Origin: Zizania palustris
Lineage: Eukaryota > Streptophyta > Magnoliopsida > Poales > Poaceae
Length of the DNA stretch: 64,000 nt
Direction of reading: 5' to 3'
NCBI GenBank assembly: GCA_019279435.1
Contig: JAAALK010000082.1
Coordinates: 19,373,116 to 19,437,115 of the forward strand
In this document: piece after piece, positions 33,673-45,728 of the stretch
Numbering within the stretch: the stretch's first letter is position 1
Layout of the letters: the number at the start of each line of letters is the position of its first letter
Notes under the pieces: generated by a model
The model's database searches: none
Seen by the model: only the letters and a program-made list of their open reading frames with translations
Told to the model about the DNA's origin: nothing
Translations under genes and position numbers: made by a program

Positions 33673-36600
33673 TGATGCCATAAGGATGACAAATGCCAAG
33701 CTCTACTCTCAAAAATGCAAAGTGTGTAGCATCGAGAGGCTTGGTAAAATATCTGCAAGCTAGTTCTGGGTATCAACAAAGCGCAAATTGATATCACCCT
33801 TCTCATTGTGAACTCTTAAGAAATGATAAAGCACATCAATGTGTTTGGTCCTAGAATGCTGTACTGGGTTGTTTGCTAAGCTGATTGCACTAGTGTTGTC
33901 ATAAAACAGTGGAACACCCTTAAAATCCAACCCAAAATACCGCAAAGTAGAAACCATCCACAAAATTTGTGCGCAACAGCTAGCGGCAGCTACATATTCA
34001 GCCTCGGTTGTAGACTATGCAACGCTAGACTGTTTGCGAGAAGACCAACACACAAGAGAAGAACCCAGAAAATGGCAACTCCCAGATGTACTCTTTCGAT
34101 CAATTCAACATCCAGCAAAATCAGCATTAGAAAAATCTCTCAAGCACAATGAAGATGATCCAGAGTACCAAATGACAAATTCAAGAGTGTGCTTGAGATA
34201 CCTTAGTATGCGCTTGACAACTTGACGATGTGAAGCTCTTGGAGAAGCCTGGTAACGAGCGCATAGACATACTGCAAAGTGTATGTCCGGTCTCGTTGAG
34301 AAACCATGTTGAAGAATATGGTTTTGATATTCCAGATATGATAAGTGATTGTCAACGGAAGTCAAAGGAAGGGAGAGATGAAGATCTGCCGAGTCTGAGG
34401 CGCATGTGACTCAGGTACACGGGCAGTGAGCGACGGTCGGGCAGAGGAGCCGCGGAGTCGGGCTGGCCCAATCTGGGTACATGGCTAGGAGCGGCAGATG
34501 ATCCACTGGTCTGTTGACTGGGTTTGACTCAGGTACACGGGCGGCGAGCGATTGCCGGGCTGAGGAAGCTGTGGGGTCGGGTCGGCCCAATCCGGGTACC
34601 CGGTGCGAAGACGGTGGACGCTTTGTCAGTTTCGGTGTAAAACTGACAATCTATGTTTAATTTGTTTTTAGGATATTAATATTTAGTTTTTAAGTTTAGA
34701 ATATTTTTTTAGGTCAGGTGATTTTTCTAAGAATATTTTAGTAATTTTCGGAATTTATTTTAGAGTCAGTTTAATTTTACTCGAGGGTAAATTAGTCTTT
34801 TTATGTATTAGGAGTCGTCTATAAATAGGCCCCTATCCCCCTAGAGATAGATGACTGTTTTGTTTTAAGATCAATCTATAATATACAGTCCATCATTTGT
34901 TTTTCTCTGCGATCCTTCTCTCGCCGGCGGAAATCCTCTTAGGACGCAACGTGCGCGCGTCCAACGGTCGGCCTTTCCAGGCGGCAGCAGCAGGCGGCGG
35001 TAATTTTTTGGCATGGTACACGAGTGCAGCAGGAACGGCAGCGGGCCCCACGTTGTGTCTCATCAGCATTCACACGGTAGCAGGGAAGTTTTTTTCCTTC
35101 TTTGATGTGCACGCCGGCTTGGCCGTGGTTTTTCTTTTTGCCGCAGCAAGTACTTGGCGCCAGGTTCCACGATCAATTTTAATTTCTGAAATTTGCTTTG
35201 CAAATATTATTTGTTTGGTTAAGTTCATTTGGGTGGTGGGAGTAAAATATAATTTAGCAAGAAATTTTTAGGCGCCCATTCACCCCCTCTGGTCGCTATT
35301 TTCGGTCCTACACTCGTAGCCGTCAAGTAAAGGAGGGAGCCGATCATGCTCCGAAACTCCTTCTGATCCACTTCTTCTCCAACTTCATCTGGATCTAGAG
35401 AAATTGAAGTACCCATTGGGGTAGCAAGTGATTTTGCATCTGCCATGTCAAGGCGTTTTAGCAGGTCTTTAGTGTATTTTGACTGATGTACAAAGGTTCC
35501 TTGTTTGCTTTGCTTGATTTGCAAACCAAGGAAGAAGATCAACTCGCCCATCATCGACATTTCGAATTCTCTGCTCATAGAATCAACAAACTCGGCCACA
35601 AGAGTATGAGATGAACCACCAAAAATTATGCCATCAACATAAATCTAAACAAGTAAGAAATATTTGCCATGCATAAGAGTGAACAAGTTCTTATCAACAG
35701 AGCCCATTTTGTACCCGTGCTCAATCAAGAAGTTCCTAAGATGGTCGTACCAAGCCCTAGGAGCTTGCTTGAGCCCATATAAAGCTTTGTGAAGTTTAAA
35801 GACTCTATGAGGGTACTTGGGATGTTCAAAGCCAGAGGGTTGTTTGACATACACATCTTCTCCTATGAATTCATTAAGGAAAACACTTTTTTACATTAAT
35901 TTGAAATAGTTTGAAACCACGAGACGATGCAAAAGAAAGAAAGATCCTAATGGCCTCAAGTCGAGCTACCGGTGCAAAAGTTTCTCCAAAATCAACCCCT
36001 CGACTTGAGTATAACCCTGAGCCACAAGTCTAGCCTTGTTTCTCACTATAGTCCCATCCTCCCCCTGTTTGTTTTTGAAAATCCATTTTGTTCCAATGAT
36101 ATGAATGTTAGGGGGTGGATCAACAAGAATCCAGACTTGATTTCTATCAAAATTTTCTAGCTCTTCATGCATGGCGTTGATCCAACTTGCATCAGACAAA
36201 GCATGTCTAACATCTAATGGCTCAAAAGTAGCGACAAATGCAGAATCAACGAAGTGAGCATGAGATCGGGTTACCCTTTCATTTAGCTCACCGATGATTT
36301 GCTCAGGGGGATGCATTCTCTGAATTCGAAGCGGTGCTTCTCTTTGTGATAGAAACTCCCCCTCAACTCTTGTCGAAGTTTGCTCTAAGCTTTTAGAGGT
36401 AGATGCTTCAGGTCCTCTTGCATATGTGGATTACGCTTTTGGAGATGTCGTAGAAGGAGGTTGTGGCACAATTTCATTATCTTCAACATATGATGAATCT
36501 TATTCCTCAAAGATCATTTCACTCATATCAAGCTCAATCGCAAGTTCAAAAGTAGGACTAACACCTAGAGATGTCTCATCAAAAGTTACATCGCAAGATT

Positions 36601-37850
36601 CAACAACGGTGTTAGTTTCAAGATTAAAGACACGATAAGAGTGACCATGCGAGGAATAGCCCAAAAAGATTCCATCAGATGCACGTGACTCAAACTTGTC
36701 AAAGTTACCACGCTTTAGGATGAAGCACTGACATCCAAGTACTCTTAAGTGAGTAACCTTGGGCTTTCTCCCAAAGCGAAGTTCATATGACGTAAAATTC
36801 AACTAGGAGCCCAAAAAGATCCTGTTGAAGATGTAGCATGCTGTACTCATGGCTTCAACCCAAAATTTGCTAAGAGTCCTATGCTCGTTGAGCATCGTCC
36901 TAGACATCTCCACAAGTGTGCGATTTTTCTCTCAACAACACCATTTTGTTGAGTGACAGTTGGAGCAGAAAACTGATGCTCAATGCCATGTTAAAGACAA
37001 AAATCCGCAAAACAACTATTCTTGAACTCGGTGTCATTGTCACTTTGAATGGCTTTCATTGCACTGGGGAGTTCATTGAATAGCCTCAAAGCTAAGCTCC
37101 AAAAGTGTATAAACACTTCATCCTTGCTTACAAGAAAGAAGATCCAAGAATAACGAGAGTAGTCGTCAACAACAACAAGAATGTACCATTTACCGCCTCA
37201 AGAACTAACCCGGGATGGACCTACAATGTCCATATGAAGAAGCTCTCTGGGTCGTTCAGTCATCACCATGTTTATGGGTGAATGAGAGGCAGTAACCATT
37301 TTTCCAAGACGACAAGGAGCACAAACGATGTTCTTCTCAAATTTGAGTTTGGGCAATCCTCGGATAAGTCCTAGGATGCTCAATCGAGCAAGCAAATCAA
37401 AGCTCATGTGCCCTAGTCTCCTATGCCACATCCAAAGCTTAGAAGAAGGTTCAGCAAGAAGGCAATGAGAAGAACCAAATGATTCAGAGAAATCAGCTCC
37501 AAACACTCTCCTAACTCTCGAAATTTTGCAAATAAAATTGCTAGAAGAGTTAAGCACATGGGAGGTATCACGTCCAAAGTGTACCTCAAAACCCTCATCA
37601 AGCAATTGAGAGACAGAAAGCAAGTTATACCCCAAGTCCTCAACCAAAGCAACATTTGAGAGAGTGAAGTTTTCATTGATTCTAATCGTACCTTGGCCTT
37701 TCACTCTACTTCTTTGATTGTTTCCAGAAGTGATGTGTTCTCATTGCTTGGTCAAGGTGAAGCTGGAGAACCATGATGACTTTTTGGTCATGTGGCGTGA
37801 ACAGCCAAAATCCATGATCCACTTGTTCTCTAGGCTTCCATGCCTTCCCT
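33673..37850 (-). pseudogene. Sirevirus protease-integrase-RT-RNase H remnant
   Basis: The protease remnant has DFGCSRHM near 37810 (normally DSG). The gag-pre-integrase piece WMWHRRLGHMSFD is near 37420, followed by integrase core pieces to about 36780. RT is split: TKWIFKNKQGEDG near 36080-36120, LYGLKQAPRAWYDH near 35740-35780 and GSLLYLTA near 35320, then a solo LTR, then STRPDIHFAV near 34290. RNase H pieces continue to 33760 with RTKHIDVLYHFLR. The segment that should carry the YVDD box, near 35640, is damaged by stops. It is non-functional. Confidence 0.85.
34297..35312 (+). mobile_element. Solo LTR in the Sirevirus RT
   Basis: Bounded by CTCGT at 34292-34296 and 35313-35317, with TG...CA ends. 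It interrupts the RT between GSLLYLTA and RPDIHFA, and the coding sequence rejoins if it is removed. Orientation is plus, judged from a TATA box (34820-34828) and the end CATTCACCCCCTCTGGTCGC, which resembles copia LTR ends. A roughly 120-bp stretch is repeated inside (starting near 34408 and 34527, both with ACTCAGGTACACGGGC). No internal region remains, so it arose by LTR-LTR recombination. Confidence 0.88.
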
Positions 37851-40262
37851 ACACAGAACAAGAAGATCTCAAGTACTCAGTGTTGGGGTAAGGAACAAAA
37901 CGTTTAGGAATCCAGCACTGAACAACTCGAGAGTCAGGCAAAACAGAAGACTTTGTAGGATATGAATCATGATAAAAGCGAGGTCTTCTTGCAAAGTATC
38001 GAGGTCTCCTAAAATGACTTGGACCAAAACCATTAACACGTGGTCTAACATCATATGAAGCATGATGTAAACCACGATGGGTATAGTCACTCATATAACC
38101 AAGAGGAGCCTCAAAATCAGAATGAGAACGATAATCATACTCATGCAAATCAAAAGATGGATAATACAAGTCATGAAAGTTCATAGCATGAGCACGACGT
38201 TCATCCTTGATACGTCGATAACAAAACCCAATCAAATGACCTACACGATGACAATAAGAGCAATGATAAACTTTCTTGTGAGTAGATACAAAAGTTTCAG
38301 GTGCAAAACTCATAGTTTTTTTGGGTTTTTGCTTGGATTCTGTCTTTGGTGGTGGAATGATTATATTTGTAGGTTGGGTAGGATTCTTGGATTTTTGAGT
38401 GGTGTCTAACTAGGCTCTCTCTTTCTCAAAGGTAGTAGGTGGAGTGAACATAATTTTGCTTGGGGTATTCGGTGTAGTTCTCTCATAACCCAATCCTAGA
38501 GCTAACCCTGCCCGGTCAGCACACATTTTTGTTTTATCCAAAAGAAAATCCATTTTACCCTTCCCTTCGGTACACTTATCCACCATGGAAAGAAGATAAT
38601 CATTCTCACACTTAAGTTTTTCGACTTGCTCTCTAGCAAAGTTGAATTGGTCCTTAAGGATGATGCAGGTGGAACATGTCGGCTGCACATCCTTAGAACA
38701 CTCAACACTCTCTAATCTAGCCTTAAGTTATCAACATGCTTATCTCTCAAATTAATGCTTTCAACAAGTAAAGAACAATTCATGCATTCATTGATGACAC
38801 AAGGACTAGACTCCACCTCCAAAAGTTGTTTCTGAACCATTTCAAGTTTTTCAAGATTTTGTGCATGAATCAGACGCAACTGAGTAAGTTCGTTCATAAC
38901 AACAAGACAAAACTCACATACAACAATTTTAGACTTAGACTTCAACAAGACAAGTTAAGTGGAAAGAGATTCAATTTTGAATTTTAGTTTCTTTCGTTCT
39001 TTAGCAGAAAGTTTAAGTACTCTATCTTGTGAAATGATTGCATCATGTAATTCATCATTTTGAACAAGAAGCTGGTCATGACATAGACTAACCTCAGATG
39101 AGTATAGCTCATCGCTGCTATGCTTGTCATTGGCCATGAAGCAAAGGCCGGTAAAGTCTTTTGTCTTCTCCTTCTTTTCTTCATTCTTGGATGACTCTTC
39201 TTCATCGAAGCTTGGCTTCTCACTTGAAGTGTTGTCGATGTCGCTAAGAGCAGCTACAAAAGCTCTGGCTACTCTTTTTGCCACTTTTCCACGCTTTCCT
39301 TTGAAGAAGGGCTTTTTGTCTCTTTTCTGGTGTTTGTGTTCATGTTCATTCTTTGCTTTCAGTTCTAGGCAATTAGCATTGATATGATTAAGATATCCAC
39401 ACTCAAAACATCCTCGAGAGCCTCCTCTCCTTTGATCTTTTCTATCATTATAGAATCGGATGAACTTTTTGACTATGAGGGCAAGCTCCTCATCGTCCAA
39501 TATGTACACTTGTTATTTAGTGATAGAGACCAAAGAAGACAAAACAAAACCTCCAGAGAAAGCACAAACTCCATAACCACCAGAAAGATTACCTCCAGAT
39601 GAGGTGCCACTGCTAGACCTGAAAACTAGTGTCATTGATTGTGGCAAAGAGTTCCCAATTCCAGAACGAAACGCCTTGGCGATCTCGGTAGACTTAAGCT
39701 TATTGAAAATTTCATCGCAAGTCAAAGTGTCAAAGCTTGTTGACTCTTCAATACTAGAGATCTTCACCTCCCATATGCTACGATCAAGAGCATAGAGAAG
39801 TTTGATCGCTCTATCATGGTCTGAATAAGCTAAAGTCCCAGTGGAGCGCAAGTTGCTCACAATCCAATCAAATCGAGCAAACATGGCATCTACAGATTCG
39901 CCGGGGCCTTGCACAAACATTTGATATTTTTGATTATATGTGCTTTACTTCCTAGCCTTAATCTGAGTAGTGCCCTCATGAAAGGTTTTCAAAGTAGCCA
40001 AAATCTCTCGTGCAGTTCGTAGGTGCTGGACCCTGTCAAACTCATTGCGACTCAGATTGATGAACAGTATGTTTCTTGCTTTGTTATTACAATTGTACTG
40101 TAACTTCTCAGTCTCTAAGGTGCGAGTTTCAGGGATCACATATTAGGAATCAACAATGTCCCATATAGCACTTCCTTGGCTTGGTAGATAAGCCTCCATA
40201 CACACATTCCAATAAGCAAAGTCTCTACCATCAAACATCAGAATCTTAGAATTCTTGTCCAT
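37851..40262 (-). pseudogene. Sirevirus gag remnant with two zinc knuckles
   Basis: Starts at ATG 40262 with an intact opening (MDKNSKILMFDG). It is interrupted by stops near 40145, 39940, 39510, 38950 and 38408. The first zinc knuckle, CFECGYLNHINANC, lies near 39360-39405, followed by a lysine-rich and acidic linker and a coiled-coil region (38410-38950). The second, CSYCHRVGHLIGFC, lies near 38220-38270, followed by an R/Y-rich tail. Two CCHC knuckles and a long coiled-coil linker are Sirevirus hallmarks. Confidence 0.82.
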
Positions 40263-40326
40263 GTCGCCACAAGGATCACAAACCGGTTAAGGTCAACTTG
40301 TGATCTAACCGGCTCTGTTTCCAATT

Positions 40327-40489
40327 GTGGGATCGGATTGGGCGACTAGAAGAGGGGTGAATAGGCGCCTCGACAAATTTTCGCAAATGTGATGGCCTGT
40401 TCTAAAACACCCAACGCTCCTCTAAAATGTCAGAAGATAAAATGAGACTTACAATTCAAAACTAGAACTGAAATCAAATCACTTTCCGT
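40327..40489 (-). repeat. Truncated Sirevirus 5' LTR end
   Basis: On the minus strand it ends with GGCGCCTATTCACCCC then CCAATCCGATCCCACA, next to the primer binding site. The expected 1-kb LTR is missing upstream, where the neighbouring copia begins at about 40490. Confidence 0.65.
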
Positions 40490-41065
40490 GGTCAAGTGGT
40501 CAACAACAACACGTCGCGATGCCTAGTGGTCAGGAACATGTACCTCTCTGGTGCATGACTAACCCTTTCAGATCTTCGTGGGGCTAGCGCATGCACAACA
40601 TGCTCCGCAACACCTTGCTTATCATGTTGTTGTTCAGTGGGATCTGGAACACTTTCCAACGGTTCTCGAACCTCGTCGATATGCACCATCCTCCCACTAA
40701 CTCCTTTTGAGAGAAACTCTTTCTCAAGGAACACATCATTTCTAGCGACAAACACTTTGTCCTCCTCTCTATTATAGAAATAGTATCCATTGGTTTCCCT
40801 AGGATACCCCACAAAGAAGCACTTGCCAGACTTAGGACAGAGCTTGTCAGACGTCATACGTTTGACATAAGCCTCACATCCCCAAATCTTTAGAAAAGAC
40901 AAACTGGGACACCTCCCAAACCACATCTCATATGACGTCTTCTCTACTGACTTAGATGAAACTCTATTAATAGTGAAAGCTGTGGTTTCTAGAGCGTGAC
41001 CCCAAAAGGATAATGGAAGAACAGTGTAACTCATCATGGACCATACCATGTCCAACATAGTGTGG

Positions 41066-42062
41066 TGTTGGGGGAATAGTTTTCCCTTGAACAGGGGCCA
41101 AATGATGTCAGCCTCCGACAGCCTTCGGCCCGGAGCCCAATACTATCGAAGCCTGTACCTTCCCAAAGAAGTTGTTTCCAAACCTCAAGGTCCCCTTCGA
41201 AGCCCTTTGGAGCGAAGCCCCTCGGAGCCCTCCAGAGCGAAGCCCTCAAGATTCCTTAAAGATTGTCAGAAGCTAAGTCTCAGGCTAACTTCGAAGCTAG
41301 CCTTCGGGCCTTGTTCGGAGTTGGCCCTCGAGCCTTGTTCGGAGTTAGCCTTCGAGCCTTGTTCGGAGCTAACCTCCGGGCTCTAATCGGAGTTAGCCTT
41401 CGAGCTCCCTTCGGAGATCCTCAGAGCTAGTCTCCGGACCCTTTCCAGCCAATTCAAGGCCAAGTCTCCGAGACCCCAGTTCGGAGCCCAGTTCGGAGTC
41501 CTGTTCGGAGTATACTTCGAAGCCCACTTCAGAGTGTACTTCGAAGCCTCCCTTGCAGCCTTCGCCTGAAGAGCTCCAGCCCTTGCTCCGAACCCAGGAA
41601 ATATCTATGCCTCGCTACAGTGTAGAAGCCATACCGAGGGCCCCTCTGCCCCTGGTATGTTGTTTAGCTGGTCAAGGTGTGACGTTGTCTGACATGTCTG
41701 TAAAGCTGTAAAGCACTTTTGTACAGTAGCTAGCTTCTTTTCCCCCTTTTGCCCCTATGAGCCTAGGACTTATAGAGGGCATTTTGGTCTTTTCCTTAAG
41801 GCCCGTGTGCCTATAAAAGTAGGGCCAAGCCCTTGTAGCAGGACACCTTTTCCAGGGGCCATGAGACCCTGGAGTTCACTACACCATACCGAGGCATACC
41901 ATGCCAAATTCACCTCAACTGGACGTAAGGCTATTATCCCCTAGGGAAGGTCCAAACCAGTATAAATCCTTTCTCCCTCTGAGAGAACCCTTTGAGGTTC
42001 ATTTTACACTCCGTATACACACATACAAAACCTGTGCTGTAGCTAACACAATTGCTACAACA
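41066..42062 (+). mobile_element. Solo LTR, 997 bp, in copia integrase
   Basis: Bounded by TGTGG at 41061-41065 and 42063-42067. It starts TGTTGGGGG and ends GCTACAACA. A TATA box (CTATAAAAG) lies at about 41811. It contains an imperfect tandem array (about 41280-41480) built on GTTCGGAGTTAGCCTTCGAG. No internal region is present. The coding frames on either side join perfectly without it. Confidence 0.92.
41280..41480 (+). repeat. Imperfect tandem repeats inside the solo LTR
   Basis: Units of about 30 bases with the shared core TTCGGAGTTAGCCTTCGAG, repeated five or more times with drift. Confidence 0.75.
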
Positions 42063-42615
42063 TGTGGTTTCTCCGCTCGGACACCCTATTCCATTAGGGT
42101 GTGTTAGGTGGAGTCACTTATGGAACAATTCCACACTGCTTCAGATGATCACTAAACTCATGGCTCAAATATTGACCCCCACGATCAGATTGTAGAAATT
42201 TAATTGTCTTGCCCGTATGATTTTGTACTTCATTCTGGAACTCCTTGAACTTTTCGAAGGATTCCCACTTATGCCTCATCAAGTAGACATAGCCATATCT
42301 ACTAAAGTCATCAGTAAAAGTGATAAAGTACTGAAAGCCCTTCCTAGCCGTGTGACTCATTGGACTACACACATTAGTATGTACTATGGCTAATAGCTCA
42401 CTCGCCCTCTCAATCTGCCCAGTGAAAGGTGTCTTTGTCATTTTGCTAAGTAAGCAAGACTCGCATGTGTCATATGATTCAAAATCAAATGACTCCAAAA
42501 GTACATCACTATGGAACTTTTGCACGCGCTTCTCATTTATATGACCTAAACGCTAATGTTAGACGTAGGTAGGATTCAAATCATTGAGTCATTATTTCTT
42601 AGTGCTAATGTTATA

Positions 42616-43361
42616 TGAAGGTTGTGCCCAAGAAATTTCCATGGATCGGAAGTTCCGATAGGAAGTATCGGAAGTTTCGGTTATTTTTTGGTCTCGATAC
42701 AGAGAGCAAATGTTGCTTCAGAAGTTCTGATATGGTATCAGAAGTTCCGATGAGCCAGAAGTTCCAATTCGGAATAGGGGAATTTTCGTACTATATCAGG
42801 AGACCTAAAATACCCTGTCGGAAGTTCTGATCCTGGATCAGAAGTTTTGACGTGGGAAAACAAATTGGATCTATTATGTTTTTAGGATTTCAGGATGAGC
42901 ATGACCAGGGGACTCTCAGCCCTATAAAAGGAGAGGAGGAGGACGTCTTGGAACAAGTAATAAGCCTATATTAGACCTAGCCACCCCAGAGTTCTCTCCT
43001 TCCTTTCTTGATCTCAAACATTGAGGTCAAGGATCCCCGTCTCTCACGTGCGGTGCTAGCACGCTGCCGTAGCAGGAACTCCATCCCTGTATGTGTGGAC
43101 TCCGTGGAGGCGTTGCTCCATAAGTGACGCTCATGGCCACCACCACAAGGAAGGTGACTTCTTCATCGATTGGATCGGTGAGGAACGGCGGGGACAAAGC
43201 GAGGATAGGCTTGACGTGCTTCATCAACCTCTTCTTCTGCTGCACCTAGCGCGTCAAGTGCTAGAAGGTAACGATCTATGATCTCACACGCACATGGGTC
43301 TTGGGATTTAGGGCATAAATTTTGAATTTGCCCGCTAGCGTAGCTCCCCTATTCCCCAAAA
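42616..43361 (+). mobile_element. Solo LTR, 746 bp, in copia protease-integrase linker
   Basis: Bounded by TTATA at 42611-42615 and 43362-43366. It matches the 5' LTR at 45729-46551 read in the opposite direction. It starts TGAAGG; the other end reads CCCCAAAA instead of ending in CA. A TATA box (TATAAAA, 42923-42929) fits the plus orientation. The copia frame on the two sides rejoins as DDAHIYNIST when it is removed. Confidence 0.85.
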
Positions 43362-44524
43362 TTATAAATATGTGCATCATCAAGACTTAGAATATATAAT
43401 CCATTCACTAATGGACAAAACCATAGAGCATGCCATTCAAAAATCTTGAACAACTCTTGTTCTTTATTACGAATTCAAAAGCATCTTCCTCTGAACATGA
43501 AGAAGAGACAATGTTTCTGCCTAAGGCGAGAATGAAATAACAATTATTCAAATCCCTAACTAGTCCTGATGGTAGCGATAATGAATAAACATCGACGACC
43601 AACGCTGCAACCTTTGCACCTTTCCCGACGCGGATATCCATCTTACCACTTGCACACTTTCTAACTCTACTCAGCCCCTGCAATGATTTGCAAGTATGAA
43701 TCATCGATCTGGTATCAAATACCCATGAATCATTTGGACGAGTAACAATATTAATTTCAATAACATTAATACCTGAAGCGGAAGTCGTACTTCCCTTCTT
43801 GTTCTTCTGCTCTTCCAGATATACCTTGCAATTGCGCTTCCAATGCCCAGGCTTGTGGCAGTGGTGGCACACATCAGAGTTAGCAGGACCCGACTTGGAC
43901 TTTCCAGCCGGTTTAGACTTCGCACTAGAGATCGAATCTGTAGTCTTAGCCTTGTCCTTCCTCTTCCTCTTTTTTCCCTCCTTCTGAACCATCAACACTT
44001 GATTTGGAGACTTCCTGATACTCTCCTCAGCATTTTTTATCATCCCATGCAACTCAGATAATGTCTTATCTAGTCCAACCATGTTATAATTCATGATGAA
44101 TAGCTCAAAGCTCGGTGGGAGCGACTAGAGAATGACATCAATAGCTAGGTATAGATCTAGTGGGGTGCCCAGTCTCTCTAGAGTCTTAGTGTAACCAATC
44201 ATCGTGATCACATGAGGACTCACATGGCTCCCTTCAGCCAACCTACTTCCAAACAAGGCTTTAGACACATTGTATCTTTCAGCAATTGCCTAGTTCTAAA
44301 ACATGCCCTTAAGACCTATGATCATATTGTAAGCATCACGTTCCTCATATTGTTCCAGATAGTTTCTCACGTTCCAGAACATAATCCCTTTTTTCTTGTT
44401 TTAGAACAATTTTAAAATTTCGATACCAATCCATAAAGTGTGTTCCAGATAGTTTCTCACGTTCAAGTATAGACCGCAAATTAAAAACTGGAGTGCTCTT
44501 AACAGTAGAAGTAGTAGGTTCCAT
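43362..44524 (-). pseudogene. Copia gag and protease remnant
   Basis: Gag opens at ATG 44524 (MEPTTSTVKSTPVFNL). A 24-base segment is repeated near 44350 and 44440, duplicating the RExLSGT stretch, and stops follow near 44290 and 44130. From 44094 an intact 228-codon stretch holds a lysine-rich linker, the zinc knuckle CHHCHKPGHWKRNC (near 43830-43875) and a protease with the changed active site FDTRS (normally DTG or DSG). Loss of that glycine should inactivate the protease. Confidence 0.83.
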
Positions 44525-45714
44525 GATCTACAAAAGATTAAATGAAAGGTTTAGCACTATGCAATGTTTATCTTCTATCCAATAAAAGATGTTCCACTAT
44601 TTTAAACCAAGTCACTTTCCCTCTAATGACTAATAGTGGTGCAAGATCCATGGTCATGCTATCTCCTAGTGAGCTTTAGCATCACTGCTACAAGCTAGTT
44701 GACATAGGTAAGCAACTCCTTGCTAATCACATCGTATTTGATTTTTGTCGTTAGAGAAGCATCCAATGTTCGACCCCAACTCCTATGCTCCAAGGCCCAA
44801 AACCATTTTGATAGCCTTGTCAAGTGAACCAATACTATGCGTGAAGAAGTCCGATTTCTTCCCCAACTAGCCAAGATAAAAGATAGAACCCTGCTTTGGT
44901 AGACCCACTATCGATGAGCACGAACCTTGGTGGGTAAAGCTATTCGGAAGAGCATCAATACTTAATTTTCTGAGGGAAAACTATTCTAGCAAGATAACAT
45001 CCCTAGCACACACGAAACATGCAAGCATAGTATAACAGGAACATAAGAAAGCATCATAGGCAATCATATTAACTGTGACATAGCATGTCCCTCTTGACAT
45101 GGTGATCTCCATCTCCATGGCTCCCATCATTGAGTGCTTTCTCTCGGCTTCCATGAAGAGTACTAGTCCATCTCGTATAGTCTATACTAATTACATGGGC
45201 CGAAGCACCACGGAAATGACATGCAAGCCGTAATAAATTTTACATCAGCCTTGGGCTGTAAATAACGATGACACACATAACATATTTAATTTACATTCAT
45301 TGCATTCATATCATAGAACACATTTATCCAAGGCCATGTTGGTCACATCATTCTCTGCAAAACAAAGTTAGGTGAGCAATCTACTAGTGATTGGATTCTG
45401 GATCTAAAAAACCCGGCTCATCAAGCTTAGAATTTCAAATTCATGTGGATCAAAACTTCCAATTTGGCATCAGAAATTTTGATCCACTAGAACTTCTGAT
45501 CAATATCGGAATCCCGGACCACAACAATTGCTTTCTGTATCGAATCAATTTTCAATATCAGAACATCCGATCAGTATCAGAACTTTCGATCCGCCATCAG
45601 AACTTCCGATCAATATCGAAACTTCTGATTTGCCGCGAACAGAAACAAATCTAATTTGTTTTTCCACCATGTATGTCCATACATGAGGGATCCAGATCGA
45701 ACACTACGCACGTA
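44525..45714 (-). other. Leader region of the copia element, no gene
   Basis: Sequence between the primer binding site and gag. No open frame of note. The part at 45420-45640 holds at least six copies of a near-palindromic AGAACTTCCGATC-like motif. Confidence 0.6.
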
Positions 45715-45727
45715 GGCTCTGATACCA
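45715..45727 (-). other. Primer binding site of the minus-strand copia
   Basis: Reads TGGTATCAGAGCC on the minus strand, next to the end of the 5' LTR. Confidence 0.85.
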
Positions 45728-45728
45728 C

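Larger units (their letters stand above)
33673..40489 (-). mobile_element. Ty1/copia Sirevirus (Opie/Ji-like), minus strand, decayed
   Basis: In minus-strand order: an LTR end (40489-40327) ending GCCCAATCCGATCCCACA; a degraded primer binding site TTGGAAACAGAGCC (about 40325-40312); gag from ATG 40262; protease; integrase; RT; RNase H to about 33673. Gag text such as MFVQGPGESVDAMF and the linker TTPNTPSKI, plus two zinc knuckles, are typical of maize Opie/Ji-type Sireviruses. Many stops and frameshifts are present. The 5' LTR is only about 160 bases, so the right end is truncated against the neighbouring copia. Confidence 0.88.
40492..42615 (-). pseudogene. Copia integrase remnant, split by a solo LTR
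   Basis: Read on the minus strand: LGHINEKRVQKFHSD (near 42510-42550) belongs to the gag-pre-integrase zinc finger, with stops where tryptophans are expected. The integrase core follows (FTDDFSRYGYVYLM, then SDRGGQYLSHEF) to 42118. The sequence then continues over 42117-42063, passes the solo LTR, and resumes at 41065-41058 with TMLDMVWSMM, followed by the integrase C-terminal region to 40492 (GCEAYVKR, GKCFFVGYP). The flanks rejoin in frame if the solo LTR is removed. Confidence 0.85.

Noticed and set aside
34897..35271. 124-codon plus-strand ORF
   Set aside because: It lies wholly inside a solo LTR bounded by CTCGT duplications and has no recognised domain.
42646..42659. TCGGAAGTTCCGA as a heat-shock element
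   Set aside because: The GAA and TTC blocks are one base apart rather than the two required by the heat-shock consensus.
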